Below are positions 7,932-15,806 of a DNA stretch of 24,611 bases, piece by piece. The notes beneath the pieces are model-generated. The model did not search any database. It was not told the DNA's origin and was given only the letters and a program-made list of their open reading frames with translations. A program made the translations under genes and the position numbers. This DNA comes from a virus: positions 1 to 24,611 of IMG/VR virus record IMGVR_UViG_3300006641_000171; one strand, 5' to 3'. Position 1 is the stretch's first letter; the number at the start of each line of letters is the position of its first letter.

Positions 7932-8133
7932 GCGGGTAAAGAGGCTGCGTCCTGTTCAGTTCAGGTACGTGAAAGAGATTGATCCTGCCCAGTCGCTCAG
8001 GGCGGGATTTATCGCTCAGGAGGTACGGGAAGTATTCCCAGAGGCGGTGCACGAGGTCGACGGTGTCTTGATGTTGGATTTCGTTTTACTTAGTGGGCTG
8101 GTAGAAGAAGCTAAGCGCGAGTTACGGACATAA
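7918..8133 (+). CDS. Second part of the S74-type chaperone domain, 71 aa, +1 frame
   Basis: Starts at GTG 7918 (GTGAGCACG) within the last 14 bases of the preceding gene. It reads LERVKRLRPVQFRYV (residues 4-18), then AGFIAQEVREVFPEAV (about 29-44) and a C-terminal helix ending EEAKREL. These are hallmark parts of Peptidase_S74, and they are exactly the parts missing from 7434-7931. A separate 71-residue product could assemble with the upstream protein, or a +1 ribosomal shift could fuse them. A one-base error or mutation is the simple alternative. No ribosome site stands out before the GTG. Without the other part, this fragment is not a complete domain. Confidence 0.75.
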   Translation: MSTLERVKRLRPVQFRYVKEIDPAQSLRAGFIAQEVREVFPEAVHEVDGVLMLDFVLLSGLVEEAKRELRT

Positions 8134-8139
8134 ACCCTT

Positions 8140-8150
8140 CTAGAATCGGC
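8140..8150 (+). promoter_or_regulatory. Candidate -10 type promoter, CTAGAATCGGC
   Basis: CTAGAAT followed by CGGC lies in the 39-base gap before the gene at 8173. The same CTAGAAT and GGC pair occurs at 23848-23859, and in both places TTAGTG follows about 20 bases later. TAGAAT fits the cyanobacterial/sigma-70 -10 pattern TAnnnT. No good -35 box was found at the usual distance. Confidence 0.45.
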
Positions 8151-8172
8151 GCATAGGTTGTAGCGACTTAGT

Positions 8173-8901
8173 GTGACCCGTCAGTCAGTGTTCGAGCGTC
8201 GACTCGCTCAACGCCAGCAGAGATCGCTGCGAGATCAGTCAGATATTCCACTGTCGCCAGCAGAGGTGTTGAGTCCCGTCGCGGAGACTGTGGCCACGGA
8301 AGGAGCGCTGAACATGGCGAGGAGCCCTGAATTCGTGAAGCGCCTGGCGGACATCGCTTCCAAGAACAAGTTCAAGTTGGCCGGCGCAGGCGGCTTGCTG
8401 GCAGTCCTGGCCGGCGCATCTGAGTTGGCGGATCAGAATGATCCATTGACCAAGAATATTGCCGAAGCCCTCGGCGTAACAGGCGGCAATATCGGCGGCG
8501 GCCTCGCAGGCGCCATGGCGGGCACTGCGATGGGCGGTCCTATCGGTGGCGTCATCGGCGGAGTCCTTGGCGCAACCGGCGGCGGCGCTGCTGGCAAAGG
8601 AATCATGAGCGGCCTGTACGGATTGGTCACCAATGAAGACCCTCAGGACAGGGAACTGAACCGCATGGCGCGGCAAGAGCGACTGCAGCAGCAGCTCAAG
8701 CTCGAAGCCATGAAGAATGCAATTCCGGTCCAGCAGGAGCTGATGCGCTTGAAGCAAGCCGACGACTTCGAGCGCTTGAAAATGCAGCTTGCGGTTAATC
8801 AGCAATACAACTTCTCCAATACGATGAACACCGCTGCGCTGAATGCGCAGCAGGATGCAGCGACTCAGCAGGCGCTGATGACCCAGTATCTATACAGCTG
8901 A
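8173..8901 (+). CDS. Glycine-zipper hypothetical virion protein, 242 aa
   Basis: The likely start is the GTG at 8173; no Shine-Dalgarno sequence is visible. Residues 1-60 are charged and helical, and about 65-85 are hydrophobic. Residues about 97-145 are a long glycine zipper (repeats of GGxxGGxxGG around GGPIGGVIGGVLGATGGG) that could insert into a membrane or pack as helical bundles. The C-terminal third is a Gln/Leu/Met-rich amphipathic helix (RLQQQLKLEAMKNAIPVQQE). It ends in a TGATG overlap with the next gene. This architecture resembles phage ejection proteins in style only; I do not recognise a family. Confidence 0.75.
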   Translation: MTRQSVFERRLAQRQQRSLRDQSDIPLSPAEVLSPVAETVATEGALNMARSPEFVKRLADIASKNKFKLAGAGGLLAVLAGASELADQNDPLTKNIAEALGVTGGNIGGGLAGAMAGTAMGGPIGGVIGGVLGATGGGAAGKGIMSGLYGLVTNEDPQDRELNRMARQERLQQQLKLEAMKNAIPVQQELMRLKQADDFERLKMQLAVNQQYNFSNTMNTAALNAQQDAATQQALMTQYLYS

Positions 8902-9521
8902 TGTTTTCCCTGTTCTCACCGTCGACGGCGAGCTCCTACGCCAGTAGCTTTCAGCCGGTTCGACCGGTTGCGGGTTTTGGGGACATCATGGAGGACAGGT
9001 TCTCCGAGAAGTTCGCCAGTATTCCGCTTGAGCGTTACAAGCAGGAAATGGCATTTGCCCGGGAAGCGCTGGGCGAAAAAGCGCAAATGAAGCGCGATGA
9101 AAGGATGTATGACTACTACCGGGATCGAGACAGGGACGCGGCGCGACAGGGCAAGATCAATACGTTGATGAGATTGGCGCAGGCTGGCGGCGGATTTGCG
9201 GCATCGCAATTGTCGCTACCGACGAAGCGAGACGCGATGAGTCAGCTCCTGGGATTCACGCAAGCAGGCGACGCGTTGGCAGACAGCATGGGATACAGGA
9301 TGGCAGGCAGCCGGGCGGGACTGAAGGCTGCGCTCGCCGGCTTCCCGAAGGAGCCCGCTTTCGATGATCAGGCAGGGCCGTTGGATACAGGCGCGACAGT
9401 CCGGGCCACGCAGTTCACGACACCAACTGCGCCCCCTGCGGAGTTGCAGGATGTAACTGCCACACCGGCTACGATGGAACTAATGAAGCAATTTCTTCAG
9501 ACTCTGGGGGGCGCTAGTTAA
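8901..9521 (+). CDS. Hypothetical virion-associated protein, 206 aa
   Basis: Its ATG shares one base with the previous stop (TGATG) and its TAA shares one base with the next ATG (TAATG), so three genes are translated in lockstep. The protein has a Ser/Phe-rich N-terminus, then a charged helical part (KRDERMYDYYRDRDRDAAR, about residues 62-80), an Ala/Gly/Leu helix and a Thr/Pro-rich C-terminal tail. The pattern of a hydrophobic start and an Arg/Asp helix is unfamiliar to me. A structural role is inferred from context only. Confidence 0.75.
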   Translation: MFSLFSPSTASSYASSFQPVRPVAGFGDIMEDRFSEKFASIPLERYKQEMAFAREALGEKAQMKRDERMYDYYRDRDRDAARQGKINTLMRLAQAGGGFAASQLSLPTKRDAMSQLLGFTQAGDALADSMGYRMAGSRAGLKAALAGFPKEPAFDDQAGPLDTGATVRATQFTTPTAPPAELQDVTATPATMELMKQFLQTLGGAS

Positions 9522-10075
9522 TGGCCAATGTTCTCGAGAGCCGGCTGCGTGACGAGTTAACTCGCCTTGGTGCGCAGATTAGTCCGGACGGCAAGCTCGG
9601 TTTTGCAGACCCCAAGTTGAATGAGGTATGGAAAGATTTCGCGGCAAAGGCCAAGCAGCGTAGCGATAGCGCCGCTATCGTCCCGGACGCGTCCGCAGAG
9701 GCGGCTCGCCGCGCGAGACTTGCAAACGATGTCAACGCAGAAGCGAGGAGTGCCGCGAACGATGAGACGGTCCGCTACGGATTGAACAGCCTCCCGGTCG
9801 TCGCGGGCAAGGAGGCCATTGCGACGCAGGCATTCGGGGATCGGCTGGGGCTTCGTGTAGACAACTACAACAGACTGCTCAATCAGGAGAACCTGCATGA
9901 GCGAGCGCTGTACGGCGACGAAAGTGTCCGTCTGGACAAGATACTGGAAAACGATAAGTACTACACCGATGTCATGGCCAAGCTTTCGGAAAAGCAGTTG
10001 GCGCAGCAAGGTACGGCAAACGTCATGAACCTGATCACCAACTTGGCGCTCGGCGGAGCCGCCTTGTTCGCCTGA
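9521..10075 (+). CDS. Hypothetical helical protein, 184 aa
   Basis: Starts at the ATG overlapping the preceding TAA. Predicted mostly alpha-helical: Arg/Glu/Ala-rich helices around residues 5-15, 55-80 and 118-165. It ends in a hydrophobic Leu/Ala tail (NVMNLITNLALGGAALFA) that could touch a membrane or pack in a bundle. No recognised domain. It is followed after 19 bases by a gene with a good ribosome site. As with its neighbours, I infer a virion-internal protein. Confidence 0.75.
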   Translation: MANVLESRLRDELTRLGAQISPDGKLGFADPKLNEVWKDFAAKAKQRSDSAAIVPDASAEAARRARLANDVNAEARSAANDETVRYGLNSLPVVAGKEAIATQAFGDRLGLRVDNYNRLLNQENLHERALYGDESVRLDKILENDKYYTDVMAKLSEKQLAQQGTANVMNLITNLALGGAALFA

Positions 10076-10094
10076 CCCGAAGGAGCTCATTGTC

Positions 10095-10955
10095 ATGGCA
10101 AGCGCAGCGCAAAACAAATCTCGCTCGACCGCAAAGAACCGGGCCAGCACACGCAAGGCGACAGGTGGCAGTACTACGCCTCGCAATCGCACGCCCCTGT
10201 CAGGGCCTGACCGCCGGCCAATCCCGGGAGGCAACGGTAAAAACCAAGGCAATGGCAAGAACCAAGGCAATGGCAAGAATCAAGGCAATGGCAGGAATCA
10301 AGGCAATGGCAGGAATCAAGGCAATGGCAGGAATCAGAGTGATTCTGGGAGCCAGAGTGGCAGCCAAACTGATAATTCAGGCGGCCAACAGCAGCAGCCC
10401 GGTGGCGGCTCCCCGCAAAGCTTGAATTACACTTTCAAGACCACGCCTGGCAGCATCGTGAATGAGTACATGGGAGGACTCATCAACTGGGGCAATGACA
10501 ACAAAAACAACAAAGTTATCAGCGACACCGTTCACGGCGTTATCGCGGATACGTACGCGACAGGGATCCGCATGGGTCAGGCGGGCCAATACAACGACAT
10601 GTTCCTGGGCAGCCTTGGCAAGTACCAAGGCGACCTAGAGAACCTGCGCATGGGGAACACAAGTAAATTGATGGCCCAAGAAGGCGAACTTGCGCGCGGG
10701 TTGATTGGCGTGCAAGGGGCCGAGCAGCGCAAGCAAACCGAAACAGAAGGCGCGCAAGAGCGCCTCAATATCTCCGAGCGCGGCAACCAGGACCGACTGG
10801 GCTTCCGTGTTCAGGGAGACGAGGAGCGGCGCACAATTGGCGCTCAGGGCGTCGAAGACCGACGCAAGCTCCAAGAGGAGGGCACGCAGCAGCTTCGACT
10901 GCGAGCCGATGCGCGAGGTGCGATTCGCTCAAGTGGTTCTCGGTTTTTCGGGTGA
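10095..10955 (+). CDS. Repeat protein: basic tail, GNGKNQ repeats and 11-residue repeats, 286 aa
   Basis: The ATG at 10095 has AAGGAG about ten bases upstream, the clearest ribosome site in this operon. Residues 1-45 are basic and Ser/Thr-rich. Residues 46-81 are six perfect hexapeptides (GNGKNQ three times, then GNGRNQ three times). Residues 82-110 are a Gln/Ser/Gly linker, and about 110-195 look folded (contains YMGGLINWGND). Residues 197-273 carry seven repeats of 11 residues, each starting Gly and usually with Arg at position 5 (GAEQR, GAQER, GNQDR, GDEER, GVEDR), suggesting a long right-handed coiled coil or rod. A flexible linker plus rod suits a virion structural or tail-needle-like part. 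I do not know a named family. Confidence 0.8.
   Translation: MASAAQNKSRSTAKNRASTRKATGGSTTPRNRTPLSGPDRRPIPGGNGKNQGNGKNQGNGKNQGNGRNQGNGRNQGNGRNQSDSGSQSGSQTDNSGGQQQQPGGGSPQSLNYTFKTTPGSIVNEYMGGLINWGNDNKNNKVISDTVHGVIADTYATGIRMGQAGQYNDMFLGSLGKYQGDLENLRMGNTSKLMAQEGELARGLIGVQGAEQRKQTETEGAQERLNISERGNQDRLGFRVQGDEERRTIGAQGVEDRRKLQEEGTQQLRLRADARGAIRSSGSRFFG
10230..10337 (+). repeat. Six tandem 18-bp repeats coding GNG(K/R)NQ
   Basis: Six 18-base units of the type GGCAATGGCAAGAATCAA lie in tandem, inside the repeat-protein gene. The first three units code Lys and the last three Arg at the same place, so the array probably grew by at least two duplication steps. Such arrays are prone to copy-number change. 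Confidence 0.9.
10683..10913 (+). repeat. Seven 33-bp coding repeats (11-residue periodicity)
   Basis: Glycines at residues 197, 208, 219, 230, 241, 252 and 263 of the host protein are exactly 11 apart, with Arg four residues after most of them. DNA identity between units is low, so the repeat is old and kept at protein level. Confidence 0.8.
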
Positions 10956-10973
10956 TACGTGCCGACCGGCAGC

Positions 10974-11480
10974 ATGAGTCAAGTCTCTAAAGACGTTGAG
11001 CAGTTCCTGACTGCGCTCGACAACAACCGGCGAGAGGGTTTCTTGGCCTATGCCGAGAATACGTACTCGGTGTACGAAATCTGGCTATACGCCTCGGTTC
11101 TTGGGTATCAAGGCGCATTCACTGAACTGGAACGCTGGATCAATAAGACCTACCCCAAGCTGAATCGACGCGAAATCATCTTGGCCGAGATCGTGAAGCT
11201 TGAGGCTGACGTCGATTACCTGCGCGCCCAGGTGCAGGCGGACCTCATCAAAGCGGATGCGGCTGCGACTCGAATCGCGCACTTATCCAAGGAGCTGCGT
11301 GGTCACGTCATGGAAATCGAGCGGATGACTAAGGGCCTAGACCGTCGAGGCCTGGTGCTGGCCGGCGCCGACAAGGTTATGCGGGAACTGCGGGCAATCT
11401 TCAAGGGGAACGAAGACGTCACCAACGCCCTTGACCTCGCCTATGAATCAGTCTGGGCAATGCTGACCGACGAACGCTGA
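10974..11480 (+). CDS. Possible small terminase subunit, 168 aa
   Basis: It lies directly before the large terminase gene, where the small subunit normally sits, and has a fitting size. The N-terminal half holds short helices around VYEIWLYASVLGYQGAF (near residues 29-45), which could be a DNA-binding unit. The middle is a long charged coiled-coil segment (LEADVDYLRAQVQADLIKAD, near 79-98), and the C-terminus is helical. This helix-turn-helix plus coiled-coil plan is typical of small terminases, which bind the packaging site as rings. I see no decisive motif. The ATG at 10974 was preferred; a GTG at 10959 would add five residues, and neither has a good ribosome site. Confidence 0.6.
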   Translation: MSQVSKDVEQFLTALDNNRREGFLAYAENTYSVYEIWLYASVLGYQGAFTELERWINKTYPKLNRREIILAEIVKLEADVDYLRAQVQADLIKADAAATRIAHLSKELRGHVMEIERMTKGLDRRGLVLAGADKVMRELRAIFKGNEDVTNALDLAYESVWAMLTDER

Positions 11481-11496
11481 AATAGGGAAAAAACTT

Positions 11497-11509
11497 CTAA
11501 GCTGTTGGC
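11497..11509 (+). promoter_or_regulatory. Weak third member of the CTAnAAT/GGC motif before terL
   Basis: CTAAGCTGTTGGC ends directly before the ATG of the large terminase. It resembles the CTAGAAT-GGC motif at 8140 and 23848 but with poorer agreement. No ribosome site precedes this ATG, so a leaderless or short-leader transcript is possible. Confidence 0.25.
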
Positions 11510-13042
11510 ATGAGCAATGCCTCGATCGCGCTTGCCCGCAAGCGAAGCGCACAACTGGCTGCACAGGCGATCAAGAAGCAGCCAGAGGTTATTGAAATCC
11601 CGCCTCATGTTTTGAAGGCAAGGGAGAGCTTCGGCTATTTTTGTGAGCTGATGGGCAAGAAGCCTGCTCGTCACATGAAGGAATGGCACCGAGCATTCCT
11701 TACCGGGCAGAGCAGTGATCACCTGCTAGACATCGCGGGGCCTAACACGGTGCTGCTCAGCCCGAGGGGTAGTGCAAAGTCAACGGTGGTTGGCCTACTG
11801 CTTGGCTGGTTGATCGGGCGTCACGCCGAGGCAAGGAAGCTTCTGCGCATCCTGTACGTCTCTTACAACGTTGATGTGGCGCGAAACAAGAGCGCTGCGG
11901 TTAAGAACCTGATCTGCTCGCGGGAATACCAGGAGATCTTCCCATCCGTGCGCCTGTCAAAAAGCAGGACGTCGGACGAGCTTTGGAGTATCGACTGGGA
12001 GTTCGCAGAGGTCGACGTCAGGGGCGAGGACGCGTTCACCATCGCCTGCGCAGGCCTGAAGGGAACGATCACGTCGAAGCGTGCCAACCTAGTGATCGTC
12101 GATGACGCCATCAAGAGTGCGGCGTCGATCGCCAACCCCGACATCCGCCGGGAGATGGAGAGCAACTGGACCAACGTGATCGTACCGACGATCTTCCAGG
12201 GTGGGAGGACAATCGCGCTGGGTACACGTTTTCACTTCGATGACCTGTTTGCGACGATATACACGGAGCAGAAGGGGTGGAAGGTTATCACCCAGTCGGC
12301 GATCCAATACGACGACGAAGGACGGCCAAAGTCCTATTGGCCGGAGATGTGGTCGACGAAATACCTACTGAGGCTGCAGGGCGACGACCGAGTGGCGTTC
12401 TCATACCAGTACCTCAATCAGCCGGTGCGGTCAGCTGAGTTAGGGATTTCGCCAGAGCTATTCGTCAAAGGCGAGGTCCCTGATCATTACGACACGATCG
12501 GCGTCGGCATTGACTTGTCGGCCGGCATGAGCGAAAGAAACGACTGGACGGTGTTCACCCTGGCCGGCCGGGTCGGCGACAAAATCTACGTCATCGACTA
12601 CCGGCGCATGAGGTCGATGGGCAACATCGAGAAAGTCGAGGCGTTGTGTGAGCTGCTGGTGGAGTGGAATCTGTTGGCTATTAACGACGAAGGTCAGTAC
12701 TTCCCGACCGCGTCCCCTGTGACGATTTGGCCTGAGGTCGTTGCGTATCAGAAGTCATTCGAGGGCGACCTGAAGCGAATCTTGTTCAACGAGTGGCAGC
12801 TGTACAACATCAGCATCAGCCCTGTAAAAGGGTTTCGCGGCGACAAGCTGGCCCGACTGCGGGGGATCATCGGCCTGTTCGAGGCCAAGAAGATCATCTT
12901 CAACAAGTACCGCGACTTTGGCTGCATGGTCGACGAGGTCGTTAACTTCGGCCACGCACCGCACGACGACTGCGCTGACTCACTCAATATCGTGGTGCAG
13001 GGACTTATGAAACGCGGTGGCGCTCAAGTCGAGTGGAACTAA
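11510..13042 (+). CDS. terL: Terminase large subunit, 510 aa
   Basis: Packaging motor: ATPase plus nuclease that pumps and cuts phage DNA at the portal. The ATPase Walker A is SPRGSAKST (residues 84-92) and Walker B is LVIVDD (194-199). A later motif, GTRFHFDDLF (238-247), fits the coupling region. The RNase H-like nuclease half begins with GVGIDLSAG (331-339, Asp335), with Asp345 nearby, and ends with HDDCADSL (485-492), the usual carboxylate cluster. Length is in the normal range of 450-650. The gene sits between a possible small terminase and the portal, the classical order. Its ATG has no clear Shine-Dalgarno sequence. Intact and complete. Confidence 0.96.
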   Translation: MSNASIALARKRSAQLAAQAIKKQPEVIEIPPHVLKARESFGYFCELMGKKPARHMKEWHRAFLTGQSSDHLLDIAGPNTVLLSPRGSAKSTVVGLLLGWLIGRHAEARKLLRILYVSYNVDVARNKSAAVKNLICSREYQEIFPSVRLSKSRTSDELWSIDWEFAEVDVRGEDAFTIACAGLKGTITSKRANLVIVDDAIKSAASIANPDIRREMESNWTNVIVPTIFQGGRTIALGTRFHFDDLFATIYTEQKGWKVITQSAIQYDDEGRPKSYWPEMWSTKYLLRLQGDDRVAFSYQYLNQPVRSAELGISPELFVKGEVPDHYDTIGVGIDLSAGMSERNDWTVFTLAGRVGDKIYVIDYRRMRSMGNIEKVEALCELLVEWNLLAINDEGQYFPTASPVTIWPEVVAYQKSFEGDLKRILFNEWQLYNISISPVKGFRGDKLARLRGIIGLFEAKKIIFNKYRDFGCMVDEVVNFGHAPHDDCADSLNIVVQGLMKRGGAQVEWN

Positions 13043-13051
13043 GATAGTCCT

Positions 13052-15265
13052 ATGAGCCAGGCTACTAGCGAACGTTTCCGTCGGATCATCGACGCTGCCC
13101 GCAAGCGCGACGGCCAGAGCGGGACTGACACGATGATCGTGAGCAGTCATCTCTCGCAGATGAAGATGTTCATGCTGCGCCAAGGCGTCGAGTTCTATCC
13201 TTCTCAGGACACGTTCGGATTCCGCAAGGCGTTCCTGGAGCAGTTAGTCCAGGAGAATGAGATTGACTGCCGGCTTGAAGGAATTGTTGACGATTTCCTG
13301 TTAGACGGCAAGGGGCTTTTTTATTTCCGGCCTATCAGGGATACCTATCGCCTGATGTGGTTCAGCAAGGAGAACTACAGGGCGTATTACGACGCATCCG
13401 GTCAACTCGAGGAGATTGAGCTGATCTACTCGTTTACGGTGCGTGATGCCGTAGGGGTACTGTCTATCCCAGGCCAGGACGGGGGATCAACTCGTTACGT
13501 CAAGTTACAAATCAAGCGGGACACGATCAGGGAAACAATCAGCACAGAGCGACCGTCGTTTGACACGGCGTTTGCCGCTGCCATGCTTTCCGCAGGGCAG
13601 AGCCGGACCTTAATCAACAGCCTGGGCTTCATTCCTGCCGTAGAGGCATTCAACACAATGCGCTCTACGGGCATGGATGCCACGGGAGAGTTCGATTGGC
13701 TGGCAGACCAAATCGTCACGCATGACGATCTCGTCAAGAATATCCGCACCAATATTCACTTCTTCGGCAACCCAACGCTGGTCTCCAGCCGACCGAAGCA
13801 CGATCTCGTCGAGTCGGGGGACGAGGATGCGGTTCGCCCGACGATCAGCTCCCAGGCCGGGTTCTATGCGGCCAACCGGCCGTCAACCCGAGTCAGCCAG
13901 CCCTATGGCGGTGGCGGTGGCGGGCTCAAGGTACCGCGGGTGATCGCGAATGTGGAGCCGACGGACCGCCTCCTCTACGTGACCCCAGATGCCGTCTCTG
14001 GGGATCAGAACCTGTATGCGCGTCAGTACCGCGAAGAGATTCGCACCGCGCTCGGCGGCGTTGACGAATTGAGCATCTCTGCTGGCGCCTCTGCCTTCGA
14101 GGTGAAGTCTCTCTACGGACGCGCGGCCACTACAGCCAAGCGCCGGTGCCGGGGCCTGCTGACCTACGGCCTGTGCAAGCTGTTTGCCTTGGTGATATTC
14201 CATGAAGAGAATATCTTCCGAGATTCATTCGCCGCGGGGGTAGGACTAGAGAAGCCGCCGGCTCCGATTCGTGAAGAGTTTCAGACACGGGACGAATTTA
14301 ATCAAGCAATGGAGGCCTATCAGGCGGCGTACGAGCAATACAAGCAGGCGCTAGAGAGTCAGATATCCGAGGCCGTACAAGCCAAGCAACTGCCGCCGGG
14401 AGTCGTCGGATTGATACCTGATGGCGACCGTCGCGTGGAGTGGCGCTGGAAAGGGCCCGTCTTTGAGGATTCCGCGGAAGATATACTGAACTCAAGCATT
14501 GTCGTGCGCAACCTGCAGGAACTCGGTGTCAACAGCATCGAGGCGCTGCGGTATCTCTTCCCCGATAAAACGGACGAAGAACGCAGCGCAATGCTCAGTG
14601 GCTATCCATTCCGGATGGCGCAAGCCACGCAGCAAAGCATTGGCACCTTCCTGTCGCTGATCCAAACAATGCGACAGACCCCCCACCCGCAAGCTCCTGA
14701 TCTTCCGCTGCTTGCGGACCCTCAGCTCGATTTGACCCCATATGTCTATCGAGCCCTGGACTTCTTGAAACGTGAGCTGACCTATGCAGGACAGTACAGT
14801 GATGACACAGGCTCCGGCGACCCCGCAGCCCTCAGTGATGCCGAGCGTGCCCGCGCCGAGCGCGGTCTACCAACAGACGCAGGCCCCAGCCGTCCAACCT
14901 TCGTACCAGACGGCTACGGCGCCACAAGTGGATCCGGCTTACCAGCAGCCGGCGCCGCAACAGGCGAATCCCTGGCAGGAGGCGTTCAACCGCCTGTCCG
15001 AAAGTCTGAGCGCGACACGGACCTCCCCGTCGCAGGCGCCTTACTCAGCGCCGACCCAACAGGCAGCGCCTACCCCGGCAACCTACTGGCCACAGCAAGC
15101 CAGTTACCAAGCGGCTCCTTCCGTTTCGGGGATGCCGATTTCGCCGCTCCCTCAAACGCAGGCCTATTCCCAGGCGATGCCGGCACCGGCCCAGAGCTGG
15201 AGCAACGCAGCAAGCGCGAACGAGAGCGACGAGTATCTCGAAAGCGTCAGCAACGAAAGTCTTGA
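13052..15265 (+). CDS. Portal protein, 737 aa
   Basis: Forms the dodecameric ring through which terminase loads DNA and to which the tail binds. Identified mainly by position (nine bases after terL, before a scaffold-like protein), size, and portal-like content: an alpha/beta body with repeated Phe/Tyr stretches (GKGLFYFRPIRDTYRLMWFS, near residues 86-105), a Gly-rich loop (YGGGGGGLK, near 285-293) and a long helical part with Gln/Glu/Ala-rich coils (420-450). The last 154 or so residues (from about 584) are read over the scaffold gene in another frame. They are Gly/Ala/Pro/Ser-rich and end in an Arg/Lys tail (RERERRVSRKRQQRKS), so they are probably disordered. Some portals do carry such tails, but the overlap is unusual. 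Start ATG at 13052, weak ribosome site. Confidence 0.88.
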   Translation: MSQATSERFRRIIDAARKRDGQSGTDTMIVSSHLSQMKMFMLRQGVEFYPSQDTFGFRKAFLEQLVQENEIDCRLEGIVDDFLLDGKGLFYFRPIRDTYRLMWFSKENYRAYYDASGQLEEIELIYSFTVRDAVGVLSIPGQDGGSTRYVKLQIKRDTIRETISTERPSFDTAFAAAMLSAGQSRTLINSLGFIPAVEAFNTMRSTGMDATGEFDWLADQIVTHDDLVKNIRTNIHFFGNPTLVSSRPKHDLVESGDEDAVRPTISSQAGFYAANRPSTRVSQPYGGGGGGLKVPRVIANVEPTDRLLYVTPDAVSGDQNLYARQYREEIRTALGGVDELSISAGASAFEVKSLYGRAATTAKRRCRGLLTYGLCKLFALVIFHEENIFRDSFAAGVGLEKPPAPIREEFQTRDEFNQAMEAYQAAYEQYKQALESQISEAVQAKQLPPGVVGLIPDGDRRVEWRWKGPVFEDSAEDILNSSIVVRNLQELGVNSIEALRYLFPDKTDEERSAMLSGYPFRMAQATQQSIGTFLSLIQTMRQTPHPQAPDLPLLADPQLDLTPYVYRALDFLKRELTYAGQYSDDTGSGDPAALSDAERARAERGLPTDAGPSRPTFVPDGYGATSGSGLPAAGAATGESLAGGVQPPVRKSERDTDLPVAGALLSADPTGSAYPGNLLATASQLPSGSFRFGDADFAAPSNAGLFPGDAGTGPELEQRSKRERERRVSRKRQQRKS

Positions 15266-15773
15266 GGTTCTGCAGCACTTCGGCCTTGAGGCCCCCGCGC
15301 TGCTGAACCGCTACGCCTGTGTCGTCGAAGACGCACTGCTGGCCCAGGCGCGTCAGACCGCCGAGGTAATGCAGCAGCTTGAGCAGCTCAGTGAATCGCT
15401 CGGCGCCAGCAAGATGGTGATCAATGCCGCCGCGGAAGACAACGCGGCCTATCACACCATGCTGACCGACCCCGACTTGCTGGCCGAGTACGTCAACGAG
15501 TTCTTCGGTCCCGAAGGCCCTTATCCGACTGAGACCTCCGAGGATCGCTTGGCTGCCGAGGTGTACGCCAACGAGGCTCGTTACCAGAGCGCGCAGTCGT
15601 ACCAACGCCCTCAGATGGACATCCCCTCGCCGGGTGTTCAGGCCAGCGGTGGCGACGACTTCTGGAACACCTTCGCCGCGATCAGCGATCGCAATCCCGC
15701 CGCCGCTTGGCAGCTCCTGAGTCAGGCCTCCCCCGAGGCTCTGCGCAGCAAGCTGCTGATCGCGGAAGGCTGA
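14802..15773 (+). CDS. Scaffold-like head assembly protein, 323 aa, overlapping the portal gene
   Basis: Starts inside the portal gene, in the +1 frame. ATG 14802 has AGGA about ten bases upstream; ATG 14784 (six codons longer) is the alternative. The first 154 codons overlap the portal frame and give a Pro/Gln/Ala/Thr/Ser-rich, probably disordered, stretch. The rest is not overlapped and looks folded and acidic: LESVSNESLEVLQHFGLEA, a helical middle around LAQARQTAEVMQQLEQLSES, then DPDLLAEYVNEFFGPEGPYP and a C-terminal helical part. An acidic, Gln-rich protein after the portal fits a capsid scaffold. No enzyme motif is visible. A strong terminator follows at 15785. The major capsid gene is 5.8 kb away instead of next door. 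Confidence 0.82.
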   Translation: MTQAPATPQPSVMPSVPAPSAVYQQTQAPAVQPSYQTATAPQVDPAYQQPAPQQANPWQEAFNRLSESLSATRTSPSQAPYSAPTQQAAPTPATYWPQQASYQAAPSVSGMPISPLPQTQAYSQAMPAPAQSWSNAASANESDEYLESVSNESLEVLQHFGLEAPALLNRYACVVEDALLAQARQTAEVMQQLEQLSESLGASKMVINAAAEDNAAYHTMLTDPDLLAEYVNEFFGPEGPYPTETSEDRLAAEVYANEARYQSAQSYQRPQMDIPSPGVQASGGDDFWNTFAAISDRNPAAAWQLLSQASPEALRSKLLIAEG

Positions 15774-15784
15774 TTCTGTTTCGC

Positions 15785-15805
15785 ACCCCGCGGAAGCGGG
15801 GTTTT
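15785..15805 (+). terminator. Rho-independent terminator after the scaffold gene
   Basis: ACCCCGC (15785-15791) and GCGGGGT (15796-15802) form a perfect 7-bp stem with a GGAA tetraloop, followed by TTT. It begins 11 bases past the scaffold stop and ends one base before the ATG of the next gene, so that gene needs read-through, its own promoter or a later start. Confidence 0.85.
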
Positions 15806-15806
15806 A

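Noticed and set aside
10090-10425. Alternative frame over the GNGKNQ repeats (KAMARTKAMAR pattern)
   Set aside because: It is a shadow of the 18-base repeat. The frame at 10095 has the ribosome site and a full-length folded protein.
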